NCBI RefSeq assembly: GCF_014696065.1
Contig: NZ_JACJPL010000031.1
Location: 806,001-870,000 of the forward strand
Length of the DNA: 64,000 nucleotides
Source of the DNA: Leptolyngbya sp. FACHB-261
GTDB taxonomy: Bacteria; Cyanobacteriota; Cyanobacteriia; FACHB-261
Direction of reading: 5' to 3'
Numbering within the stretch: the first letter of the stretch is position 1; each line of letters starts with the position of its first letter. Made by a program: the position numbers and the translations under genes. Below are positions 40,768 to 49,963 of the stretch, one piece after another. The notes beneath the pieces were generated by a model. It was not told where the DNA came from and searched no databases. It saw only the letters and a list, made by a program, of their open reading frames with translations.

Positions 40768-41220
40768 GTGGAAGACGCACTGACTCAGCCAGTTGAGGTT
40801 GCTATCGCTTGTCTGCGCTACGACGACCCTCAACGAGGGGACCTTTATCTAATGCAATTGCGCGATGACCTGCCTAACATTGCCTGGCCTGCCCATTGGG
40901 CTTTTTTTGGGGGGCACTTAGAGCAGGGCGAAAATCCTTCGGTTGCAATGCGCCGGGAGCTACTGGAGGAGATTGGGCATGCGCCGAAGCAGCTAACCTT
41001 ATACCGCTCAGACACAACCAGTCGCGCCGTTATTCGTCACGTTTTCCAAGGGACGCTGGGAGTTTCTCTAGATCAGCTCTGTTTGCAGGAGGGTGAAGAT
41101 ATGGGTTTGTTTACCCCTCAAGAACTGCGCAGTGGTGCCCTATTCTCCCAAAAACTTGGGCGAACTCGCAAAATTGCCCAGCCTCACCTGGAAATCCTGT
41201 TGGAGATCCTGGAAACTTAA
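40768..41220 (+). CDS. Nudix hydrolase
   Basis: Hydrolyses a nucleoside-diphosphate-linked compound; the substrate is unknown. 150 residues. The Nudix box is complete: G-x5-E-x7-REL-x-EE-x-G within GGHLEQGENPSVAMRRELLE and the following EIG. The start is GTG after a weak purine-rich stretch. It lies 104 bp before glgC. Confidence 0.9.
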   Translation: MEDALTQPVEVAIACLRYDDPQRGDLYLMQLRDDLPNIAWPAHWAFFGGHLEQGENPSVAMRRELLEEIGHAPKQLTLYRSDTTSRAVIRHVFQGTLGVSLDQLCLQEGEDMGLFTPQELRSGALFSQKLGRTRKIAQPHLEILLEILET

Positions 41221-41324
41221 GCGGGAATCGTGTGACCTGGCCTACTTGCAAACTGTACCCCCCCATCACACACTTAGTTTAAGAGTGCGGGATCAGCGGT
41301 AGAGCAGTTAACAAGGGGCTTTGT

Positions 41325-42617
41325 ATGCGGAATGTATTAGCGATCATCTTGGGTGGCGGGGCAGGCACGCGTCTCTATCCCCTAACCAAAGTCAGGGCGA
41401 AACCTGCGGTGTCTCTGGCAGGTAAGTACCGGTTGATCGACATTCCGGTGAGTAACTGTATCAATTCGGACATCACTAAAATTTATGTCCTTACTCAGTT
41501 CAACTCGGCCTCTCTTAACCGTCACATTACTCGTACTTATAATTTTTCGGGTTTCACCGAAGGGTTCGTAGAAGTGTTAGCGGCTCAGCAAACTCTAGAG
41601 AACCCCAACTGGTTCCAGGGAACAGCTGATGCTGTACGTCAGTATCTGTGGCTACTGGAGTCCTGGGAAGAGATTGATGAGTTTGTAGTCCTCTCAGGGG
41701 ACCAGCTCTACCGCATGGATTACCGTTTGTTTGTCGAAAGGCACCGAGCAACAGGAGCCGATATTACTCTCTCAGTGCTGCCAGTTGATGAGCGGCAGGC
41801 TACCAGCTTCGGTCTTATGAAGATCGACGAAACGGGTCGGGTGCTCTCGTTTAGCGAAAAGCCAAAGGGTGATGCCCTACGAGACATGCAAGTAGATACA
41901 CAATCCCTGGGTCTTAGCGCCGAAGAAGCAAGGCACAAGCCCTACATTGCCTCTATGGGCATTTATGTCTTCCGCCGCGCTGCTCTAATCAAATTGTTGA
42001 AGGAGTCGGCACACCGGACGGACTTCGGCAAGGAAATTATCCCTGACGCCACTGATAGCTACAACGTCCAAGCCTATCTATTCAATGACTATTGGGAAGA
42101 CATTGGAACTATCGAGGCATTCTACAACGCGAATCTCGATCTGACGCGTCAACCCAGCCCCCCCTTCAGCTTCTACGACGAAAAAGCACCAATTTACACC
42201 CGCCCCCGTTATTTGCCGCCTTCTAAACTGCTCGATTGCAACATCACTGAATCAATTATTGGTGAAGGTTGTATTCTGAAAAAATGCCGGGTGAAACATT
42301 CTGTTTTGGGGATTCGGACTCGCGTTGAGGCGGGCTGTGTGATTGAAGATTCCCTATTGATGGGGTCGGACTACTACACCTCATTAGTAGAGCGAGATGG
42401 TGGGCTGAACGATGGCAAAGTCGCCTTGGGCATTGGTCACAACACAACTATTCGCCGTGCCATTGTGGACAAGGACGCTTGCATTGGTCGCAATGTGCAG
42501 ATCATCAACAAAGACCACGTTGAAGAAGCCGATCGTGAAGAAGCAGGCTTCTACATTCGCAGTGGAATTGTGATTGTTCTCAAGAAGGCTGTCATTCCGG
42601 ATGGCACCATCATCTAG
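41325..42617 (+). CDS. glgC: Glucose-1-phosphate adenylyltransferase GlgC
   Basis: Makes ADP-glucose from glucose 1-phosphate and ATP, the committed step of glycogen synthesis; the cyanobacterial enzyme is normally activated by 3-phosphoglycerate. The 430 residues are the usual length. Motifs: [20 protein letters not shown] (catalytic Arg region), [35 protein letters not shown] (substrate Lys), then the left-handed beta-helix ([28 protein letters not shown]) and the C-terminal activator Lys region [22 protein letters not shown] lies about seven bases before the ATG. Confidence 0.98.
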   Translation: MRNVLAIILGGGAGTRLYPLTKVRAKPAVSLAGKYRLIDIPVSNCINSDITKIYVLTQFNSASLNRHITRTYNFSGFTEGFVEVLAAQQTLENPNWFQGTADAVRQYLWLLESWEEIDEFVVLSGDQLYRMDYRLFVERHRATGADITLSVLPVDERQATSFGLMKIDETGRVLSFSEKPKGDALRDMQVDTQSLGLSAEEARHKPYIASMGIYVFRRAALIKLLKESAHRTDFGKEIIPDATDSYNVQAYLFNDYWEDIGTIEAFYNANLDLTRQPSPPFSFYDEKAPIYTRPRYLPPSKLLDCNITESIIGEGCILKKCRVKHSVLGIRTRVEAGCVIEDSLLMGSDYYTSLVERDGGLNDGKVALGIGHNTTIRRAIVDKDACIGRNVQIINKDHVEEADREEAGFYIRSGIVIVLKKAVIPDGTII

Positions 42618-42658
42618 GGTCGCCAATTAGGGTTGACAGCCAGTCAGTAAGCAGAGGT

Positions 42659-43282
42659 TCAGAGGAATTGCTGTAACCTTTCCCAGACGTTGAGCAGCAG
42701 TGCCCAAATTGCACCAGCGATAGTGACAAAGTAGAGGGTGGTTGCAACTGTCATGCCATGACCTGCCATGATTAGGAAGCCGTCGAACTCGATCGTCCCA
42801 ATTGCGAGAAACAGGATGGCATAGGCTGGAAATGTATTGGTAAAGGGAATGATTGGTGGTAGGGGTAGGGCCATCAGAATCGCAGCCCAGGCCATCGATA
42901 GACCAATCAAACGACGTTGCAATGGGTTACGGATTAGAACTGACAGGCGAGGCCGAACCACCCGTTCCAAAGGCCTCAATATCCAGTTGATTGTTTTCAA
43001 GAGTCCAGCCGTGACTTTGGGCGAAAGCTCAACCTGAGCGATGCGCTTGGGCAACCAGGGCTTCCGAAAGCCTAAGCTGAGTTGAGTCCCTAGAAGCACA
43101 ATCCCAGCACCCAGGACAGTCGAGAAGCCAGGGATTGGAATGGGACTCAGGAAGGGCAAGGTCAGCAAGGCACTCATCATGCCAAAGCCGTGCTCACCCG
43201 TGCGTTCTAGAAGCTTGCCCAGGGGCAGAGGCTCTTGGGCATACTCTTCGAGAAGTGCCTGGATGTCTTGAGAAAATTTCAT
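42659..43282 (-). CDS. ExoD-family membrane protein
   Basis: 207 residues resembling the exopolysaccharide synthesis protein ExoD family. A cytoplasmic N-terminus (LGKLLERTGEHGFGMMSALL) is followed by helices around LPFLSPIPIPGFSTVLGAGI, WAAILMALPLPPIIPFTN, YAILFLAIGTIEFDG and the C-terminal LYFVTIAGAIWALLL. The G-E-x-G-F-G signature is typical. The true role of the family is unclear. It is convergent with glgC. Confidence 0.85.
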   Translation of the reverse strand: MKFSQDIQALLEEYAQEPLPLGKLLERTGEHGFGMMSALLTLPFLSPIPIPGFSTVLGAGIVLLGTQLSLGFRKPWLPKRIAQVELSPKVTAGLLKTINWILRPLERVVRPRLSVLIRNPLQRRLIGLSMAWAAILMALPLPPIIPFTNTFPAYAILFLAIGTIEFDGFLIMAGHGMTVATTLYFVTIAGAIWALLLNVWERLQQFL

Positions 43283-43525
43283 AGATGAGAGCGCAACACT
43301 GGAAGGACAAAGGTACAGATTGCTGGAGATAGCTTTCCCCTGATTCTTCTCTCAGCCTATATCGGGTTCAGGACAAGACCAGAGACGGATTGTGCTGGCC
43401 AATGTATCCGAGCAGAATTGGACAGACCAATGGCAGTTTTGACCAGAGGACCTTGGGCTCATCTCTAAAGCACTAACGCATGAGCGAAAGATGGGAATTT
43501 TAGAGAAAGTCATAGCACCAACACA
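43283..43525. other. Intergenic region between exoD-like gene and korB terminator
   Basis: No gene recognised. A 61-codon minus-strand frame here (43352-43537) runs through the korB terminator and has no family resemblance. The region should contain the promoter of the ExoD-like gene. Confidence 0.4.
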
Positions 43526-43554
43526 AACCCCGCTCAAAATAATTGAGCGGGGTT
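43526..43554 (-). terminator. Terminator hairpin downstream of korB
   Basis: AACCCCGCTCAA and TTGAGCGGGGTT form a perfect 12-bp stem with a five-base loop. On the minus strand it is followed by TGTGTTGG, T-rich but without a clean T-run. It lies 35 bases past the korB stop. Confidence 0.7.
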
Positions 43555-43588
43555 CATTGTAAAAAGTCTTTGGAGAGGAACTGAATTC

Positions 43589-44458
43589 CTACACTGCGGT
43601 TGCAAAGTTATCAAACAAGGCATTCAAGCGAGTGTCAATATCTGTTTGACTGCCAGTTTTAATGCGCTCAGTGTGGTCATTCAGAACAGCTTGTTGACTG
43701 TCGTAGAACACGCCGAGATAAGTCTCTGGCGCAAAGGCATATTGCAATGCCTGGGGCAGGTTGTGAGGGTCGTGTTCCTCAGGTAGAGCTTGAATTTCGT
43801 TTCGGTAGTATTCGTAAGTGTTGAATTTGTTGAAAGTTGGACAGGGGCTAAATACCTCAATGAACGAAAACCCTTTATGAGACATGCCCTGCGCGAGCAA
43901 TTCACCCAAGGTTTTGTTTTGCCCTGAGAAGCCACGAGCAACAAAAGTTGCGCCACAGACTAAAGCTAGGGCAATCGGGTTCACGGGCTGCTCATTGCTG
44001 CCCTGAGGTGCAGTTTTCGTTGCCATCGACCAGGAACTGGTGGGGGAAGCTTGTCCTTTCGTCAACCCGTAGATCGAGTTGTTCATGATGATGTAGGTGA
44101 TGTCTAAGTTGCGACGGCAAGCATTCACGAAATGCCCTGCACCGATGGCTAAGCCATCCCCATCACCTCCCAACACAACTACATCAAGTTCTGGTCGTGC
44201 CAACTTGATACCCGAGGCCGCAGGCAGGGCACGACCATGCAAAGAGTGAAAACCGTAGGCATCAATGAAGAAGGGAATACGTCCAGAACAGCCGATACCA
44301 GAGACTGCAACTAAGTTATCTGGATCGATCTCTAGTTGATTGAATGCCTCGTAAACACTTTTGAGTACGCCGAAATCACCGCAGCCAGGGCACCAAGTCG
44401 GCTTCACCTGACTCTTATAGTGATCACGGGCACTGGAGCGGGCAGGGGTGGTAACCAT
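43589..44458 (-). CDS. korB: 2-oxoacid:ferredoxin oxidoreductase beta subunit
   Basis: Thiamine-diphosphate-binding subunit that, with the alpha subunit, decarboxylates a 2-oxoacid (2-oxoglutarate or pyruvate type) to an acyl-CoA and reduced ferredoxin. 289 residues: TWCPGCGDFGVLKS and GIGCSGRIPFF supply cysteines for the 4Fe-4S cluster, GGDGDGLAIGAGHFVNACRR with NNSIYGLTKGQ is the TPP site, and SPCPTFNKFNTY adds the last Cys. The two-subunit form resembles oxygen-tolerant enzymes of this superfamily. Named kor by similarity to that class; the substrate is not proven. Confidence 0.87.
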   Translation of the reverse strand: MVTTPARSSARDHYKSQVKPTWCPGCGDFGVLKSVYEAFNQLEIDPDNLVAVSGIGCSGRIPFFIDAYGFHSLHGRALPAASGIKLARPELDVVVLGGDGDGLAIGAGHFVNACRRNLDITYIIMNNSIYGLTKGQASPTSSWSMATKTAPQGSNEQPVNPIALALVCGATFVARGFSGQNKTLGELLAQGMSHKGFSFIEVFSPCPTFNKFNTYEYYRNEIQALPEEHDPHNLPQALQYAFAPETYLGVFYDSQQAVLNDHTERIKTGSQTDIDTRLNALFDNFATAV

Positions 44459-44543
44459 AACTCATCCAAAACTTATCCAAAACATCAAAAGGCAAAGGTT
44501 CAAAACCAGCACTAACAGGCGGCCAGCAAAACAAGCGGCAAGT

Positions 44544-46286
44544 CTAGCGACTGAGGCTGACGGGTCGAGCCAGTGAATTGTGAGCTGCAATGGCTTCCAA
44601 AATGCGAGCCACACTGAAAGGAACACCACCATAGGCTCGCAGTTTGTCCACTTCACGGAAGGTGTGCGCCTGGATTAGATGGGCCAATTGCCCCTGGAAA
44701 TTGCTCTCTACTGCAATCGCCCAACGTACGCCGCGCAGGTAGTCTTGTACTGCATCAGTGGGAAAGGGATTCAGAGTCCGCAGCACCATCGCTGAAACCG
44801 AATGGCCCTGCGCTTGAGCGATTTTCACTGCCTCCTGCACCGGCCCCCAAGCAGTGCCCCAAGTAATTAAACCGACCTCGGCTCGCGAGGGGTCACCTAA
44901 GATCTCAGGTGCAGGTAGACTAGCGCGAATCTGTTCTAGTTTGCGGAAGCGCTTCTCGGTTTGGGCTTCGTGGTTTTCTGGGGTGTAGCAGGGGGCATCA
45001 GAAGGGGTGTGCTCCAAGCCACTGGCAACGTAGTGAGCATTAGGCTGGCCTGGAACTGCCATAGGCGATACCCCTGAACTCGTCAGGTCAAATCGCAGAT
45101 AGGGCACTTCAGAAGGAGTGTAGGTCAGACGCTCCGCCCGTTTCACTTGGCTGAGGTCGGGCCGCTGTACGCTCTCTGTGCGATTGCTGAGCGTAATGTC
45201 TGAGAGCAGTACAACTGGCACCTGATACGTCTCGGCGATTTGGAAGGCCCGAATCGTTTGCCAGAAGCAGTCCTCAACATCAGTGGGGGCAATCACCACG
45301 CGGGCTGTATCGCCGTGACTACCGTGCAGAGCAATATTCAAATCTGATTGCTCCATCTTGGTTGGCATCCCCGTGCTGGGACCGGCACGCATTGAGTCCA
45401 CAACGACTATGGGAATCTCAGCTCCCCAGGCGTAGCCCAGCGTTTCACCCATTAGTGATAGGCCAGGACCAGAGGTCGCGGTCATCGCTGGAACTCCTGC
45501 GTAGGAGGCACCGACAGCCATCATCACGGCACTGATTTCATCCTCAACTTGCTGACAGACCCCACCGACCTTGGGCAGTTCCCCAGCGAGAAATTCCATG
45601 ATGTCCGTGGCCGGTGTGATCGGATAGCCAAAGTAAGCTCGACAGCCTGCCGCAATAGCACCCATCGCAATCATTTGATTGCCAGAGAGAATTAAGCGGC
45701 TTTGATCCACATTTGGTTCAGTTAAACGCAGAACTTCTGTAGGCAAATCAGCAGTAAATTTTAAACCTGCTTGCAGAGCCGCTTTGTTTTTGCCAATGAT
45801 TTCTTCGCCTTTACGTTTAAATTGCTTCTCGATAGCTTGCTGGAGAAATTGCTCAACTCCTGGAAAAAACTGAGAAAGAACACCAAGCGCAACAACATTT
45901 TTTGCTAGCGGAAAACCAATCTCCTCCCGAGCAATTCGACCAAAGGGAACTCCTACAGCTTGATGTTTAAAATCATTGGGAATGGTAACGGCCTCAGAAT
46001 CATAAACCACCACACTTGCAGAGGCTAAATCTTTGACGTTGTGATCGAACGCATATTGGTTGTAGGCCAACAGCAAATCCAGGCTATCTCCCTGAGTGCT
46101 TAGGCGTTGCGAGCCCACTCGCATCTGGAATAGGGCAGGTCCCCCCTTGATCTCTGCCGGGAACGTGCGATAGGTAAACAGCCAGTAGCCCAACTTTGCT
46201 AAAGCTCGTGCAAAAGTCTCACTCGAGCTAATCACACCCTCGCCAGATTCCCCGGCAATTCGTAGAACAAAGGACGCTTTGGTCAT
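44544..46286 (-). CDS. korA: 2-oxoacid:ferredoxin oxidoreductase alpha subunit (gamma-alpha fusion)
   Basis: 580 residues. The N-terminal 190 or so form the gamma domain (VLRIAGESGEGVISSSETFA, FPAEIKGGPALFQMRVG). The rest is the alpha pyrimidine-binding domain with YPITPATDIMEFLA, EDEISAVMMAVGASYAG, MTATSGPGLSLMGETLG and DSMRAGPSTGMPTKMEQSDL. The ATG at 46286 is preferred over a TTG at 46301. The gene precedes korB by 85 bp on the same strand. In a phototroph it would link carbon metabolism to reduced ferredoxin in the dark or under low oxygen; that use is inferred. Confidence 0.88.
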   Translation of the reverse strand: MTKASFVLRIAGESGEGVISSSETFARALAKLGYWLFTYRTFPAEIKGGPALFQMRVGSQRLSTQGDSLDLLLAYNQYAFDHNVKDLASASVVVYDSEAVTIPNDFKHQAVGVPFGRIAREEIGFPLAKNVVALGVLSQFFPGVEQFLQQAIEKQFKRKGEEIIGKNKAALQAGLKFTADLPTEVLRLTEPNVDQSRLILSGNQMIAMGAIAAGCRAYFGYPITPATDIMEFLAGELPKVGGVCQQVEDEISAVMMAVGASYAGVPAMTATSGPGLSLMGETLGYAWGAEIPIVVVDSMRAGPSTGMPTKMEQSDLNIALHGSHGDTARVVIAPTDVEDCFWQTIRAFQIAETYQVPVVLLSDITLSNRTESVQRPDLSQVKRAERLTYTPSEVPYLRFDLTSSGVSPMAVPGQPNAHYVASGLEHTPSDAPCYTPENHEAQTEKRFRKLEQIRASLPAPEILGDPSRAEVGLITWGTAWGPVQEAVKIAQAQGHSVSAMVLRTLNPFPTDAVQDYLRGVRWAIAVESNFQGQLAHLIQAHTFREVDKLRAYGGVPFSVARILEAIAAHNSLARPVSLSR

Positions 46287-46854
46287 AAGTACATATCTCA
46301 ATTCGAACTATTTCGACAGAGCTTCACAGAGCTTTTTAGAAGGGGGGTTTGTTCATAAAACTCAGCATGTTCTTTAAACTCTGCTATATCTAATATGACC
46401 TATAGGCTCCTGAAGGTCTGATACTTTTTTCATCTTTCTTTGAAAACCCATAAAAATCTTAGTAAAGCCTCGGTGAAGCAAAAAAATAAGTCATAAAACT
46501 AACAACGCTTCAGTAAAAACAGCGCTGGGTTTGCATGTATCTAGATACCTGTAAACTGAGCAAGACCAGAAACTTGATTTCCGCTCGTTCTCAAGTAGGC
46601 TCAGTCCTGGGCTAATTCTGCATTAGAGAGAATTTTGTCTCACAACCGGGCGTCTTGGCTGTAGTCTTGGCTAGAGTCTTGCGCAGGTCTACCTTCGTCC
46701 TGCCGGGATTCCGGCCCGAAACTGCCTCGACTTGGAGCCAGCATGAGTAATTCCTGAGCGTTATGACTAGTTGAGGCAGACCCCGGCTCAGATGAGTTCG
46801 ATGTAGAAATCATGAAGTTTGTCTGATGGGTGTTACCCCTCATCCTTTTCGTGG
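46287..46854. other. Long intergenic region upstream of korA
   Basis: AT-rich near korA (46370-46520), as expected for its promoter, but I could not fix the boxes. Further right, TCTTGGCT is repeated around 46653-46671. A minus-strand frame of up to 78 codons (46640-46876) has an SQD-rich tail encoded by this repeat; I do not call it a gene because it lacks a ribosome-binding site and overlaps the possible short RNA. Confidence 0.4.
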
Positions 46855-46866
46855 CATACTCTGGTA

Positions 46867-46917
46867 ATAGATGCACCCTGATTTGGCGGAGAGCTACTTG
46901 CTGGCTCTCCGTTTTTT
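46867..46917 (+). ncRNA. Possible short RNA or attenuated leader ending at a strong terminator
   Basis: A textbook rho-independent terminator, CGGAGAGC (46887-46894), nine-base loop, GCTCTCCG (46904-46911) and six T, lies on the plus strand with no plus-strand gene before it for more than 3.6 kb. A CATACT box with an upstream TGG (46852-46860) could start a transcript near 46867, giving about 50 bases. It may be a small RNA or a leader attenuator of the downstream deacetylase-family gene. The 5' end is a guess. Confidence 0.35.
46887..46917 (+). terminator. Strong rho-independent terminator without an upstream plus-strand gene
   Basis: Perfect 8-bp GC-rich stem, nine-base loop and an immediate run of six T; a second run of seven T follows at about 46926. 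It lies 170 bp before the preferred start of the deacetylase-family gene. Confidence 0.8.
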
Positions 46918-47083
46918 CATGGTCGTTTTTTTAGAGTCATTTTTTCAGGGCCTAGGGGTGTCAGCTACACTGAACCCGTATACCAGCCCATTCGGCGAGG
47001 TAGAGGGCTTCTATCTAGCCGTTGCCTTGTTTGGGTTGCGCTACCTGCGGTTCAGCTATTCAGAATCTTGCGAGGGGGATGTT

Positions 47084-48022
47084 GTGACCTTTCCCATCAT
47101 TTACTCCGAGGAATTTTTGCAGCACGACACGGGGCGTCTCCATCCTGAGAAGGCTGGACGGCTGACAGCCTCAGTGGAGGCTCTGCGTCAGGCAGCCTTT
47201 GCCGAGCAGTTGAGTTGGCAGACCCCCACAGCCTGGCAAGAGCGTGAAGTCTTACCTTGGGTGTTGCGAGTACATCGCCAGCCCTATGTAGAGGCCGTTA
47301 GACGTCTGGCCGAAGCCGGCGGCGGTCGGATTGATTCAGATACTTTCGTTTCCAGCCAGAGTTACGAGGTTGCCCTGCTAGCGGTGAGTGCCTGGTTGGA
47401 CGGGGTTGACCAAGTATTGCGTTCAGGTGAGCCTGCCTTCGTGTTGGCACGTCCACCAGGACACCATGCTCTGCCTGAAATTGGTATGGGCTTCTGCATT
47501 TTTGCCAATGCTGCTGTGGCAGCTCTGTACGCCCTCAGCCAGCCCGGTATACAACGGGTCGCCATCCTGGATTGGGACGTGCACCACGGCAATGGCACCC
47601 AGGAGATTGTCTGGGATATGCCCCAGATCGCCTACGTCTCAACCCACCAGGCTCCTTTCTATCCGGGTACAGGTCAAGCGGAGGAGCGGGGAGCCCACAA
47701 CAACATCTTGAATCTGCCAATGGCGAGCGGCAGCACTTTGGCAGAGTATCAGCCCGCTTTTGAACAGAAAATTTTGCCGTTTCTGCGCGAGTTCTCCCCT
47801 GACTTGTTAATTGTCAGTGCAGGCTTTGACGCGAACCGAGATGACCCTCTTGCTAGCCTTGCCCTTCAGCCCAGTGACTATGGCCTGTTTACTGAGCTTT
47901 GTCTGGGGCTAACGCGCAAGATCGTCTTTGGTTTAGAAGGCGGCTACGATTTTCGGGCCTTGGCTCAATCCGTGGTGGCAGTGGTAGAAAGCTGCCTGCA
48001 ACCGATCAAGCAACGAGTCTAA
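47084..48022 (+). CDS. Histone deacetylase / acetoin-utilisation family amidohydrolase
   Basis: Zinc amidohydrolase related to eukaryotic HDACs and AcuC; bacterial members remove acyl groups from small amines or proteins. The preferred GTG at 47084 has GAGGGGG six bases upstream and gives 312 residues beginning TFPIIYSEEFLQHDTG. The frame could extend to 46871, but that would read through the terminator. Active-site motifs: ARPPGHHALPEIGMGFC (tandem His), ILDWDVHHGNGTQEI (zinc Asp and His) and VSAGFDANRDDPLA (zinc Asp), with EGGYDF near the end. The 3' end overlaps the convergent cobalamin gene by four bases. Confidence 0.9.
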   Translation: MTFPIIYSEEFLQHDTGRLHPEKAGRLTASVEALRQAAFAEQLSWQTPTAWQEREVLPWVLRVHRQPYVEAVRRLAEAGGGRIDSDTFVSSQSYEVALLAVSAWLDGVDQVLRSGEPAFVLARPPGHHALPEIGMGFCIFANAAVAALYALSQPGIQRVAILDWDVHHGNGTQEIVWDMPQIAYVSTHQAPFYPGTGQAEERGAHNNILNLPMASGSTLAEYQPAFEQKILPFLREFSPDLLIVSAGFDANRDDPLASLALQPSDYGLFTELCLGLTRKIVFGLEGGYDFRALAQSVVAVVESCLQPIKQRV

Positions 48023-49164
48023 AAATCAACCCCTCGCTTCAGGTCAACCCCTTTCTCCGCGTAGTGCTTGTGACAAACCATCTCTGAATGTACAGAGGCG
48101 AGGTCAAAGTAGGCGGGTGGGTTCTTACAGCGCCCCGTGATAATGACTTCGGTATCGAGGGGCTTGCGGAGCAGTGTCTGCACGATCGGCTCTTCGGGCA
48201 GTAGTTCTAGGTCTACAGTCGGGTTGAGTTCATCTAGGATGATTGTCTTGTAAAGCCCGGAAGCAATGGCGGCACGGGCAATCTCCCAGCCCCGCTCAGC
48301 CTCTACATAGTCAATCTCCTGTTGCTGGCCACGCCAGACAATGGCATCCCGGCCACAGCGTTGATGGTCAACCAGATTGGGAAAAATCTGGCGCAACGCA
48401 GCAATGGCAGCATCCTCGGTATAGCCACTGCCCCCTTTAAGCCACTGCATGATCAAGACGCGATGGGATAAATCGCGGCTGATGCCTCGACCAATCGCCT
48501 GCAAGGCTTTGCCCAAAGCACTGGTCGATTTGCCTTTACCCGCGCCGGTATAAATCTCGATGCCAGTGATGCCGTTAGCTTGAGCTGCCGTGTGGTAGTG
48601 CGGTTTCATTTCGGAGTGCAGATCGGCAATCTCCAGCAGGGAGGCAGGCGCTCCCCGACCAGTCGCAATAATTTCCAGGGGCTCAGGCTTATTCTTGAGC
48701 GTCCGCACCACCTCATCAACGGGCAATAAGCCTAGATCGAGAACCGGATTGAGCTCATCCAGCACGATCACGGAATACAGCCCTGAGGCTAGGGCACCCC
48801 GAGCAATATCCCAACCGCGTTGGGCTTCTTTACGGTCTAGAGGGGTGACCTGATCAGCCCCAAAAAACTCAGCTCGCCCCGTGCGCACCTGATCGATCAG
48901 ATGAGGAAAACCTCTTTGTAGCGCTTCGATCGCTGCATCTTCGGCATAAGCTCTGCCGGGTCCTTTGAGGAAGCGCAATAGCAGCACCCGAGTTTGCAGG
49001 GGGGCCTGATTCTCTGGAGCCATGCCTAGACCAATAGACCGCAGGACGACACCCAAGGCGGCTTGGGACTTGCCCTTACCCTTACCGTCATAAACGTGGA
49101 GTTGACCGACAACGCGCTCAGAACGAGTTTGAGCGGTCTGAATACCAATACCAGTGCGGGTCAT
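48019..49164 (-). CDS. Corrinoid adenosyltransferase, tandem fusion of two CobA/CobO domains
   Basis: Transfers the adenosyl group of ATP to cob(I)yrinate diamide or cobinamide, giving the coenzyme form of B12. The 381 residues contain two complete copies of the P-loop CobA fold. Copy 1 has VYDGKGKGKSQAALG and VIVLDELNPVLDLGLL; copy 2 has IYTGAGKGKSTSALG and TIILDELNPTVDLELL. Each also has its ATGRGAP or ITGRCKNP loop. Both Walker A-like motifs look intact. ATG at 49164 chosen over a TTG six bases upstream. No cobalamin riboswitch signature was seen in the 282 bp before it. Confidence 0.9.
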   Translation of the reverse strand: MTRTGIGIQTAQTRSERVVGQLHVYDGKGKGKSQAALGVVLRSIGLGMAPENQAPLQTRVLLLRFLKGPGRAYAEDAAIEALQRGFPHLIDQVRTGRAEFFGADQVTPLDRKEAQRGWDIARGALASGLYSVIVLDELNPVLDLGLLPVDEVVRTLKNKPEPLEIIATGRGAPASLLEIADLHSEMKPHYHTAAQANGITGIEIYTGAGKGKSTSALGKALQAIGRGISRDLSHRVLIMQWLKGGSGYTEDAAIAALRQIFPNLVDHQRCGRDAIVWRGQQQEIDYVEAERGWEIARAAIASGLYKTIILDELNPTVDLELLPEEPIVQTLLRKPLDTEVIITGRCKNPPAYFDLASVHSEMVCHKHYAEKGVDLKRGVDF

Positions 49165-49446
49165 TATCAAGTCATTACGAGAGGCAGACCAAGGCCATAC
49201 CGCTCAGCGTTGAGCTAGGCGGGTGATTGGCTGGTTTAACTGGTTTCAATCTTACCGGCTTGATTTTAACGGATACCCTCCCCTGGATTTAGCGTTTTAT
49301 TGGTGGCTTGAGGCCCAAATACCCAGCTGAGAGACCTAAAGCCGAGGGCATAATTAGAAGCACCAGAAGATTAGATGGCACTGAGTGCAGAATGTAGCGG
49401 ATAATGGTTGGCGTTTTTGCACCGCTTAATCCTCGGATCTCGACCT

Positions 49447-49959
49447 ATGGATCTCTCGCGCATTAGTCCCCAACCAAAACCTGGTCTCGTCAACATCCTG
49501 ATTGAGATTCCCGCAGGTAGCAAAAATAAATACGAGTTCGACAAAGACTTGCAAGCCTTTGCCCTAGACCGGGTGCTCTACTCATCGGTTCAATATCCTT
49601 GTGATTACGGCTTTATCCCCAACACTCTGGGCGATGACGGCGATCCACTCGATGCGTTAGTCCTTATTGATCAGCCCACCTTTCCCGGCTGCGTGATTCT
49701 GGCCCGCCCTATCGGCATGCTGGAAATGATTGATGGCGGCGAAGGCGATGAGAAGCTTCTCTGTGTGCCTGCCAAAGACCCCCGCTATGCAGAGGTCCAA
49801 GGCATCACAGACATCGCCCCTCATCGGCTCGAAGAAATTTCTGAGTTCTTCAAAACCTATAAGAACTTAGAGAAGAAGGTGACCGAAATCAAAGGCTGGC
49901 AGGGGCTAGCCAAGGTGCAGCCTCTGATCGATAAGTGCATCGCTGCTGCTAAACACTAG
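49447..49959 (+). CDS. ppa: Inorganic pyrophosphatase (family I)
   Basis: Soluble pyrophosphatase that pulls biosynthetic reactions forward. 170 residues from the ATG at 49447 ([13 protein letters not shown], as in other cyanobacteria); an upstream in-frame start at 49408 would add 13. Active-site residues occur in [35 protein letters not shown] (the D-x-D-x-P-x-D metal motif), [14 protein letters not shown] and [11 protein letters not shown]. It is convergent with nadA, four bases away. Confidence 0.97.
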   Translation: MDLSRISPQPKPGLVNILIEIPAGSKNKYEFDKDLQAFALDRVLYSSVQYPCDYGFIPNTLGDDGDPLDALVLIDQPTFPGCVILARPIGMLEMIDGGEGDEKLLCVPAKDPRYAEVQGITDIAPHRLEEISEFFKTYKNLEKKVTEIKGWQGLAKVQPLIDKCIAAAKH

Positions 49960-49963
49960 AGCA

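Noticed and set aside
43352-43537. 61-codon minus-strand frame downstream of korB
   Set aside because: Runs through the terminator hairpin and has no family resemblance.
46650-46685. TCTTGGCT short tandem repeat as a CRISPR-like or VNTR element
   Set aside because: Only two and a half copies of 8 bp with irregular spacing; not an array.
46640-46876. 78-codon minus-strand frame with an SQD-rich tail
   Set aside because: No ribosome-binding site, low-complexity end created by a short repeat, and overlap with the orphan terminator region.
46871-47083. 71-residue N-terminal extension of the deacetylase-family protein
   Set aside because: Would place a strong terminator inside the coding sequence; the GTG at 47084 has a good ribosome-binding site and gives the usual family N-terminus.
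49165-49446. Cobalamin riboswitch upstream of the corrinoid adenosyltransferase
   Set aside because: The conserved B12-box sequence and surrounding core could not be found on the minus strand.
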